Assembly (NCBI GenBank): GCA_009779295.1
Contig: WREN01000048.1
Span: forward strand, 1-11,107
Reading direction: 5' to 3'
Length of the DNA stretch: 11,107 nt
DNA from: Oscillospiraceae bacterium
GTDB lineage: Bacteria > Bacillota > Clostridia > Oscillospirales > CAG-272
This document shows, one piece after another, positions 5,957-11,107 of the stretch (its first letter is position 1; every line of letters begins with the position of its first letter). Both the position numbers and the translations under genes were made by a program. A model generated the notes under the pieces. The model was not told the DNA's origin. It did no database searches and saw only the letters and a list, made by a program, of their open reading frames with translations.

Positions 5957-6596
5957 AAAATACTTAATCAACATGGTTTCGGCGGAGGACATCATCCGTT
6001 TCGGCTACGCTATTGGGCTGAACGAAACAAGCCGCGTGCTTGACTTGTGCTGTGGTTACGGCACGATGCTGAAACTATGGAATGAAATTTTCGGAATCAG
6101 CGGCGTCGGTGTTGACCGTGTTGAAGGGTTTATTGAAACAGGGCGTTCGCGTTTGCAGAATGAACGCATTAATTTAATCTGCGGCGACGTTTTACAATAC
6201 GTTGATATAGAAAAGTACGACGTTGTCGTTTGCACGGAGTTATCGGCAGGACTGTTTTACAGTTTTGCAGAGGGAATCACTTTCCTTGAAAAATTTCTGA
6301 AACCGGGCGGCGTAATTGTATTCGGACGATTGTTTTCCGAGATACCGAATCCGCCGCAGGAATTGATCGACTTCGACGGTCCGATGCCTACACTGAGTGA
6401 AATTTACGATGAAGCAAAACAATGCGGGTATCTGATTATTTCCATGGCGAGCGGTAGCAACGCTTCATGGGAGCGATATATAATGCGGGGTAAACGTACG
6501 TCTGACATGACTTGGAATGACAAATGGCACAGAATTTATTACGATTACCGCCGGCCTTATGGGGGCTGGGCGTTATTCGGCATAGAAAAGTTATAA
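5937..6596 (+). CDS. Class I SAM-dependent methyltransferase
   Basis: A 219-residue methyltransferase of a different subgroup from the first one in the operon. SRVLDLCCGYGTML (32-45) is SAM motif I with an unusual double cysteine, GVGVDR (56-61) supplies acidic D60, ICGDVLQY (81-88) is the adenine-contact motif, and YDVVVCTELSAGLF (94-107) is motif IV, followed by LKPGGVIVFGRLF (121-133). The start is ATG 5937, preceded by GAGGAG; an in-frame GTG four codons earlier lies on the ribosome binding site itself and is rejected. The gene begins 20 nt inside the kinase gene and is the last of the operon, with a terminator hairpin beginning 28 nt after its stop. The acceptor is unknown. Confidence 0.87.
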   Translation: MNYFEDEKYLINMVSAEDIIRFGYAIGLNETSRVLDLCCGYGTMLKLWNEIFGISGVGVDRVEGFIETGRSRLQNERINLICGDVLQYVDIEKYDVVVCTELSAGLFYSFAEGITFLEKFLKPGGVIVFGRLFSEIPNPPQELIDFDGPMPTLSEIYDEAKQCGYLIISMASGSNASWERYIMRGKRTSDMTWNDKWHRIYYDYRRPYGGWALFGIEKL

Positions 6597-6612
6597 TTTT
6601 ACATTTAACCTA

Positions 6613-6640
6613 TTGCATTTTTAAAATTTAGTGCTATAAT
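6613..6640 (+). promoter_or_regulatory. Probable extended -10 promoter of the V-type ATPase operon
   Basis: TATAAT (6635-6640) is preceded by TG at 6632-6633, an extended -10. A weak -35, TTGCAT (6613-6618), lies 16 bp upstream. Transcription would start near 6647, about 44 nt before the first ATPase gene. The whole -10 region is inside the left arm of the hairpin at 6624-6668. A chance TATAAT in AT-rich DNA remains possible. Confidence 0.6.
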
Positions 6641-6672
6641 AGATAAAGTCTATTGTTGCGCTAAATTTTTTT
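6624..6672 (+). terminator. Long intrinsic terminator hairpin after the methyltransferase-kinase operon
   Basis: AAATTTAGTGC (6624-6634) pairs with GCGCTAAATTT (6658-6668) over 11 bp with one G-U. After a T-T mismatch, ATAATAGA (6636-6643) pairs with TCTATTGT (6649-6656) over 8 bp with one G-U, closed by the loop TAAAG. The hairpin runs straight into seven T residues (6666-6672). It starts 28 nt after the upstream stop codon and fits termination of the methyltransferase-kinase operon, or attenuation of read-through into the ATPase genes. Confidence 0.72.
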
Positions 6673-6690
6673 ATAATTGAGAGAATAAAT

Positions 6691-7002
6691 ATGATTGAAA
6701 ATATTATTAAAAAAATACTTGATTTTGACGCTATGGAACGCAAAATCCTTGCAGAATCGATTGAACGGAAAAATTCCATTGAAATCGAAATTGCAAAGAA
6801 ACGTTCCGAGCTTAAACAATTATATATTGAATATGTTAATGATGAAATTGAATTGTTGAAAGAATCCGAAAGAGAAAACGTCGAGAGGATTCTTCGCGAA
6901 AAAGATGAACTGATTTCGATTCAGCTTGAAAAACTTAACAGCATTTATGAAGCAAACAAAGAAACCTGGATAGAAGAATTATTTAATAGGGTAGTAAATT
7001 AA
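6691..7002 (+). CDS. ntpF: V/A-type ATPase peripheral stalk subunit (G/H-like coiled coil)
   Basis: A 103-residue, strongly charged, almost entirely helical protein with a heptad-like pattern from about residue 10 to 90, rich in Glu, Lys, Ile and Leu. The sequence alone is generic, but its position at the head of a V-type ATPase operon, its length and the coiled-coil character fit the G/H-type peripheral stalk subunit (NtpF of Enterococcus hirae). That subunit pairs with subunit E to form the stator linking the catalytic head to subunit I. GAGAGA six bases before ATG 6691 is a modest ribosome binding site. The next gene starts three bases after its stop. The call rests mainly on context. Confidence 0.7.
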   Translation: MIENIIKKILDFDAMERKILAESIERKNSIEIEIAKKRSELKQLYIEYVNDEIELLKESERENVERILREKDELISIQLEKLNSIYEANKETWIEELFNRVVN

Positions 7003-7004
7003 AA

Positions 7005-7754
7005 ATGAAAAACTATGCGGCGAACGCGATTTTGACGAAAGCCCGCGCGAAATACGGGAAGCGGGTCACTATAAATAACTATACCGCGATGATGTCGATG
7101 AGTAATGAAGCGGACGTCACTGCGTATTTGCAACGAGATTATAATTCAACAGATTTATTAAAGTTTGCGCGAGCTGTAGGCGAGGATTTTTACGAGTTTA
7201 TTTTGCTGGAAGATGAAATGAATCGAAAATTAAAAGAGACAACTTCAAATTATACTGAAATTGAAACGCAATTGAAAAAAGAGTTGTACGAAAAGTTATT
7301 TGAAATTTTAAAGAAACTGCCAAAAGATGAACAAAAAGAACTCGGCGATTTGTTTAAACTTAAAATCGAAACAGAAAATATAGCGCGAATATACAGGGAT
7401 AAGAAGTTTTATAAAACGGATGATACTTTATTACCATGCAGGAGATATTTAAAAAAGCCGCAGGTTCAATCGCTGCTTGACGCAAGAGATGAGTTGGAAG
7501 TTGCGGAATTGCTCAAAGGGACAATCTACGGGAAGTTTTTCGCCGAGATTGAATATTATACGATTGACGACCTCTTGAAGAAAATTTATCTCAAGAGTGT
7601 GCAGAGGAAAATGCACACTTCGCCGTATCCGTCGGTCGTGATGTATTGCTGTATAAAACTTTTTGAGTTTGAGGAAAAAAATATTATAAATATAACCCAG
7701 GGAGTAAAATATAAACTCAGTGTAGGAGAAATAAATAAATTATTAGTTTTGTAG
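7005..7754 (+). CDS. ntpC: V/A-type ATPase subunit C (d/AC39 family), shortened
   Basis: This is the cap that couples the central stalk to the c-ring. The N-terminus MKNYAANAILTKARAKYGKR (1-20) is the AC39 family opening. The C-terminal part SPYPSVVMYCCIKLFEFEE (206-224), with NIINITQGVKYKLS following, is the family closing segment, and residues 86-136 (ending ENIARIYRDKKFY) match the second internal repeat. The protein is 249 residues, whereas family members are usually about 320-350; the missing part seems to be most of the first internal bundle, between about residues 50 and 80. Spacing to the preceding gene is two bases, with only a weak ribosome site (AGGG, far upstream), so coupled translation is likely. 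Confidence 0.85.
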   Translation: MKNYAANAILTKARAKYGKRVTINNYTAMMSMSNEADVTAYLQRDYNSTDLLKFARAVGEDFYEFILLEDEMNRKLKETTSNYTEIETQLKKELYEKLFEILKKLPKDEQKELGDLFKLKIETENIARIYRDKKFYKTDDTLLPCRRYLKKPQVQSLLDARDELEVAELLKGTIYGKFFAEIEYYTIDDLLKKIYLKSVQRKMHTSPYPSVVMYCCIKLFEFEEKNIINITQGVKYKLSVGEINKLLVL

Positions 7755-7759
7755 GTGAT
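7753..7759 (+). promoter_or_regulatory. Ribosome binding site that sets the start of subunit I
   Basis: AGGTGAT (7753-7759) is complementary to the 16S rRNA tail and stands six bases before ATG 7766. An in-frame GTG at 7760 would have zero spacing, so the ATG is the start. Confidence 0.7.
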
Positions 7760-7765
7760 GTGAGA

Positions 7766-9673
7766 ATGGCTGTGTCAAAAATGAAAATGATAAAAATCGT
7801 CGGGCATAATATGCACCTTGACGACGTCATAGAAGTTTGCGCCGATTCAGAGTGTTACCATCCCGAAACCTCGGAGTCGATGCTGATTGTAAACGGTTAT
7901 AAACATGTAAACGAAACGAATCCGTACAATAATTCATTTGTAAAACTGAAAGAAATTTTCAATATTTTAAATATCGAACCCGAAATAATCGAAACAAATT
8001 TAAAAGATAAAATATTTGACCTTGACGAAATTTCGCGTTATATTGACGAAATTAAAACGTCCATTTTAGAATTACGCGAGAAGAAAACAAAGTTAATCGG
8101 CGAAATCGAACATATCGAAATCTCGCTTGAGCAGTTCGAACATTTCCGCGGACTGAATATCGAGCTTGACAAACTGTTTCAATCCGAGTTTATTAAAGTA
8201 AGATTCGGGCGTATGCCTGCGCAGAGTTATACCGAACTCGCGGGATATGAAGATAACCCGAACGTTATGTTCTTTCCCTGGTCAAACGACGCGAATTATT
8301 ATTGGGGAATGTATGTGGCGCCGAATCATTGCGGAGAAGAAATCGACAGACTTTTCGCGAGTTTATTTTTCGTAAGGATTCTTATCCCGAGCTCTTCCAC
8401 CACGCCGGAACACGCGATTGAATTGTTAGATGAACAGTATGCCGAAACGAAAATCCAATTGAATGAACTTGAAAAATCGATGGCTGATATTATTGAGCGG
8501 GAAATCCAAAAATGTATAATACTATACTCAAAAATAAAATGGAAGTATGACATTTTCGAACTACGGAAATACAGCGTAAAGAATAAAAATTCATTTATGC
8601 AGATCGGATGGATTCCTGAAAACGAAACTAATAATATCGCCGATAAACTTGACGGGATAAAAGGCATTGAATACAGCATCGTTAATCCGAATCAAATGAT
8701 AAATAAAGCAAGCCCGCCGACGAAATTAAAGAATCCGAAAATATTCCGTGCGTTTGAATATTATGTTGAGATGTACGGACTGCCGGGGTATAAAGAAGTT
8801 GACCCCACGATATTCGTGGCGATCACTTACACGATCTTTTTCGGAATCATGTTTGCGGATTTGGGACAGGGGATAATTCTTTCGATAGCGGGATGGTTAA
8901 TGTACAAACTAAAAGGAATGGAACTCGGGAAAATCCTTGTTCCGTGCGGAATATCGGGAGCGGTATTCGGAACGATTTTCGGTTCGTTTTTCGGATCGGA
9001 AACCGCAATCAATGATTTTGAACGATTAGTCGGTTTTCAATTTGAATCAATCAACGTAATGAACTCCGCGATGGCGCTCTTGATACTGTCGATTGTTTTC
9101 GGGATGATTCTTATCGTTTTCGCCATGCTGATAAACGTATGTTCATTAATCAGGCAAAAGCAGACCGGTAAAGCAATATTTAGTCCGAGCGGAGTTTGCG
9201 GTATGTTAGTATACATTGCCATTATCGCCGCGATAGTTACTAATACCCCCATAATCCTGATTTTTACGGTTATACCTTTGCTTTGTTTGTTTTTAAGCGT
9301 TCCGTTCGTGAACCTAATCGACAACAAAGACGGTTGGAAAGTTGAAAAATGGAGCGATTATTTTCTTGAAAGTTTTTTTGAACTGTTTGAAACTATATTA
9401 AGTTACGCGACTAATACTGTTTCTTTTATGCGTATCGGAGCGTTCGCGCTGGTACACGCCGGAATGATGCTGGTATTTTTCTCGCTTGCGGAACTTGTCG
9501 GCGGCAGATTACCGGGGGCAATTATAATAATCTTCGGCAACATCCTTGTGGTAGTACTTGAAGGATTACTTGTCGGCGTGCAAGCGTTAAGGCTTGAGTT
9601 TTATGAAATGTTCAGCAGATTTTTCGAAGGAAACGGCCGAATTTTCTCACCTATAAATTTAAAAAAGAGGTAA
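7766..9673 (+). CDS. ntpI: V/A-type ATPase subunit I (a subunit, membrane stator)
   Basis: A 635-residue protein with the two-part layout of the a/I subunit, the stator that forms the ion half-channels against the c-ring. Residues 1-345 are the cytoplasmic arm with coiled-coil segments (about 85-130 and 215-255). The membrane part opens with the family motif around VDPTIFVAITYTIFFGIMFA (345-364) and ADLGQG, then has hydrophobic segments near 368-380, 388-410, 432-458, 476-492, 496-516, 560-577 and 583-606. SFMRIGAFALVHAGM (553-567) contains R556, and VQALRLEFYEMFSRFFEG (605-622) contains R609; both match the arginines known to be critical for ion release in this family. It follows subunit C by 11 bp and precedes subunit K by 4 bp. 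Confidence 0.95.
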   Translation: MAVSKMKMIKIVGHNMHLDDVIEVCADSECYHPETSESMLIVNGYKHVNETNPYNNSFVKLKEIFNILNIEPEIIETNLKDKIFDLDEISRYIDEIKTSILELREKKTKLIGEIEHIEISLEQFEHFRGLNIELDKLFQSEFIKVRFGRMPAQSYTELAGYEDNPNVMFFPWSNDANYYWGMYVAPNHCGEEIDRLFASLFFVRILIPSSSTTPEHAIELLDEQYAETKIQLNELEKSMADIIEREIQKCIILYSKIKWKYDIFELRKYSVKNKNSFMQIGWIPENETNNIADKLDGIKGIEYSIVNPNQMINKASPPTKLKNPKIFRAFEYYVEMYGLPGYKEVDPTIFVAITYTIFFGIMFADLGQGIILSIAGWLMYKLKGMELGKILVPCGISGAVFGTIFGSFFGSETAINDFERLVGFQFESINVMNSAMALLILSIVFGMILIVFAMLINVCSLIRQKQTGKAIFSPSGVCGMLVYIAIIAAIVTNTPIILIFTVIPLLCLFLSVPFVNLIDNKDGWKVEKWSDYFLESFFELFETILSYATNTVSFMRIGAFALVHAGMMLVFFSLAELVGGRLPGAIIIIFGNILVVVLEGLLVGVQALRLEFYEMFSRFFEGNGRIFSPINLKKR

Positions 9674-9677
9674 TAAT

Positions 9678-10097
9678 ATGATTAACATTTTCACATTTTT
9701 GATTCCGTTTATTTCTATATTCGCGGCTATTTACGCCGCATTGCGCACAATGCACAAGACGCACAAACCGAAAGTCGCTTTGAAACGGCATGTAATAGTG
9801 CTTGTTATGGTGTTTGTTCTGTGTTGCATATTTTCCGCTACTGTATATGCAGCAGATGATTCTACAGAAACCGAAACCGTTTCGGATCAAATCGGGCTTG
9901 CGCTTATCGGCGCGGGATTGAGCGTCGGGCTTGCGGGAATCGGCGGAGGGATCGCGTTGGCGGGCGGCGCGCCGGCTGCTATCGGGGCTATAAGCGAAGA
10001 TCCGAAAGCGTTCGGTAAAGCGTTGGTATTCGTCGCTTTGGGCGAAGCGATAGCGCTTTACGGATTTCTTATTGCGTTCTTGATATTGATCAGATGA
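9678..10097 (+). CDS. ntpK: V/A-type ATPase subunit K (c-ring proteolipid), single hairpin with N-terminal extension
   Basis: A 139-residue proteolipid. Residues 71-139 are one c-type hairpin: a glycine-rich helix with GLAGIGGGIALAGGA (84-98), the polar loop around SEDPKAFGK (106-114), and the second helix with the ion-binding carboxylate E123 in LGEAIALYGF. Classical V-type K subunits have two fused hairpins (about 155 residues), so this is the F-type-like single form that occurs in several bacterial V/A ATPases. The first 59 residues are an extra hydrophobic segment (4-22), a basic stretch (23-38) and a second hydrophobic segment (39-53) ending in ATVYAAD, which looks like a signal peptidase site after Ala58. 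GAGG lies seven bases before the ATG, and the stop overlaps the next gene as ATGA. Confidence 0.92.
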   Translation: MINIFTFLIPFISIFAAIYAALRTMHKTHKPKVALKRHVIVLVMVFVLCCIFSATVYAADDSTETETVSDQIGLALIGAGLSVGLAGIGGGIALAGGAPAAIGAISEDPKAFGKALVFVALGEAIALYGFLIAFLILIR

Positions 10098-10399
10098 AAC
10101 TATTTTTAATAAGTGATGATAATGACGCCCTTACCGGTATGCGTTTAGCCGGTATCGAAGGCGTATTGGCTACCCGAACGGACGAAGTTAAAGCGGCTGT
10201 TGAAACAGCGATTAACGATAAAGAAATCGGTATTTTGCTTATAACCGAAAGTCTTGCTGTGCGTTGTGTGGATTTGATTTTTGAGTATAAGCTAAATTTG
10301 AAACGCCATTTGATAGTGGAAATTCCAAGCAGAAATACTGTCCGTCATACAGATTCGATAACCCGATATGTGCGCGACGCTTTGGGCGTAAAAATATAG
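10094..10399 (+). CDS. ntpG: V/A-type ATPase subunit F (central stalk)
   Basis: A 101-residue protein of the ATP-synt_F family, which binds the rotor shaft subunit D and stimulates rotation. The family pattern is clear: an opening strand with FLISDDNDALTGMRLAGIEG (4-23), the second strand GILLITESLA (46-55), and LIVEIPSR (73-80) followed by the C-terminal helix with SITRYVRDALG (88-98). Length is normal. The start ATG overlaps the stop of subunit K by four bases. The symbol follows Enterococcus hirae usage, where subunit F is NtpG; many databases call it atpF. Confidence 0.92.
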   Translation: MKLFLISDDNDALTGMRLAGIEGVLATRTDEVKAAVETAINDKEIGILLITESLAVRCVDLIFEYKLNLKRHLIVEIPSRNTVRHTDSITRYVRDALGVKI

Positions 10400-10406
10400 G
10401 AGGTGA
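10398..10406 (+). promoter_or_regulatory. Full-length Shine-Dalgarno before subunit E
   Basis: AGGAGGTGA is a nine-base full match to the 16S rRNA tail and lies five bases before ATG 10412. An in-frame GTG at 10403 falls inside this site and is therefore rejected as the start. The site overlaps the stop codon of subunit F. Confidence 0.85.
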
Positions 10407-10411
10407 GCGGT

Positions 10412-10987
10412 ATGCAGCTTAAGCAGGAAGAAAAAGTAAAAAAATTCATTGACGCTATCGCTTCCGAAGCGGAAGAACGTCTTGCTGAGATACAACAGGA
10501 AGTCGACGCTTATATAGAAATCGAAATGGAAAAAGCGAAAAAAGAAATTGCCGCCGAAAGCGAATTGATATTCGCGAAACAAAAATCCAAAGTAAACCAG
10601 GATTTCAACATAGAGTTATCGCGCGGTTTGAAAGATAAGCGTATGCAGCTTTTTAAAAGGCGCGAAGAAATTACGGATGAAATTTTTAACGCAGCCGCGG
10701 AAAAAATTATAACATTTAAAATTTCGGATAATTATAACGCTTTCCTGACCCAAAGTGTCAATAAAGCGCAGAAAATATGCGGAGAAGATATGAAAATTCA
10801 TATGATGGAAGAAGATAAAGATTTGTTAAACATTGAAACCGAAATAATTATTGACGATTCTATATCGCTCGGCGGATTTAAATTTGAAAATGCTGCTGGA
10901 ACCGTTTTCGTCGACGATACTCTTGATGCAAAACTAATGTCTGAGAAGGAATGGTTCAAAATGCGCAGCGGGTTGATAATAACATGA
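10412..10987 (+). CDS. ntpE: V/A-type ATPase subunit E (peripheral stalk)
   Basis: A 191-residue subunit E. The first about 90 residues are a charged coiled coil (Lys, Glu, Gln rich) that would pair with the G/H subunit. The C-terminal half (about 95-185) is the globular domain that clamps the top of the catalytic head, with the family pattern LGGFKFENAAGTVFVDDTLD (153-172) followed by AKL, matching the usual GGVxxxxxxGxxxVDNTLExRL. Length is normal for the family (about 190-200). The stop overlaps the subunit A start as ATGA. Order F then E then A suggests that stalk and head parts are made together. Confidence 0.9.
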   Translation: MQLKQEEKVKKFIDAIASEAEERLAEIQQEVDAYIEIEMEKAKKEIAAESELIFAKQKSKVNQDFNIELSRGLKDKRMQLFKRREEITDEIFNAAAEKIITFKISDNYNAFLTQSVNKAQKICGEDMKIHMMEEDKDLLNIETEIIIDDSISLGGFKFENAAGTVFVDDTLDAKLMSEKEWFKMRSGLIIT

Positions 10988-11107
10988 ATACTATATATGG
11001 GATTAACGGGCCTGTCGTCACCGTTAAAGGAACAAAAGATTTCGCTATGCAGGAAATGGTTTACGTAGGCAATGACCGCATGGTAGGCGAAGTTATTGAA
11101 ATAGGCA
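10984..11107 (+). CDS. ntpA: V/A-type ATPase catalytic subunit A, 5' end only
   Basis: The first 41 codons are present before the window ends. IYGINGPVVTVKG (4-16) and the following MVYVGNDRMVGEVIEIG (25-41) are the N-terminal beta-barrel of the catalytic A subunit, where the family reads IxxIxGPVVxxxG and MVxVGxxxLxGEVI. The P-loop, bulge domain and catalytic residues lie beyond the window. The start overlaps the stop of subunit E by four bases and has only a weak ribosome site, so it is probably coupled. Confidence 0.92.
   Translation, partial: MNTIYGINGPVVTVKGTKDFAMQEMVYVGNDRMVGEVIEIG

Noticed and set aside
7002..7766. Frameshift as the cause of the short subunit C
   Set aside because: Both family ends are in one frame and no continuation of the missing part is visible in the other two frames.

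Overview
The window reads as chromosomal DNA of a low-to-moderate G+C Bacillota, most likely an anaerobic Clostridia lineage. Three things point that way: strong AGGAGG-type ribosome binding sites, tightly overlapping genes, and a V/A-type ATPase operon of Firmicutes character. Its c subunit is a single hairpin with an N-terminal hydrophobic extension, and the peripheral stalk, AC39, I, K, F, E and A subunits follow each other in order. I cannot name a genus. No tRNA, rRNA, insertion sequence, CRISPR array or integron site is visible.

Positions 1-4010 (minus strand) hold an operon. Transcribed from right to left it encodes a GNAT acetyltransferase fused to a 2H phosphoesterase (2'-5' RNA ligase-like) domain, three or four further GNAT-type genes (four GNAT genes after the fusion: 2601-3038, 2098-2604, 1268-2098, 711-1268), and a class I SAM methyltransferase that runs off the left edge. 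All five junctions are stop/start overlaps (ATGA twice, then TAATG three times), so the genes are probably translationally coupled. The ~200-nt leader before the first gene has a perfect-consensus extended -10 promoter, a short leader ORF, an intrinsic terminator and then the ribosome binding site. This is the layout of a ribosome-mediated transcription attenuator.

Positions 4232-6672 (plus strand) hold a divergent operon: SAM methyltransferase, an aminoglycoside-phosphotransferase-fold kinase, and a second SAM methyltransferase, overlapping by about 20 nt at each junction. It has its own promoter, a possible 19-codon leader ORF overlapping the first gene, and a long terminator hairpin. Group transfer to small molecules (acetyl, methyl, phosphoryl) is the common theme of both divergent operons. 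Together with the attenuator this suggests an antibiotic-resistance or small-molecule-modification locus, but no substrate can be read from the sequence.

Positions 6613-11107 (plus strand) hold the first seven genes of a V/A-type ATPase operon: peripheral stalk G/H-like coiled coil, subunit C/d (AC39, shortened), subunit I/a, subunit K/c, subunit F, subunit E, and the first 41 codons of catalytic subunit A. Its likely promoter lies inside the terminator hairpin of the preceding operon. Subunits I and K form the membrane ion channel; C, F, E and G/H are central and peripheral stalk parts; A is the start of the catalytic head, whose B and D subunits presumably follow beyond the right edge.
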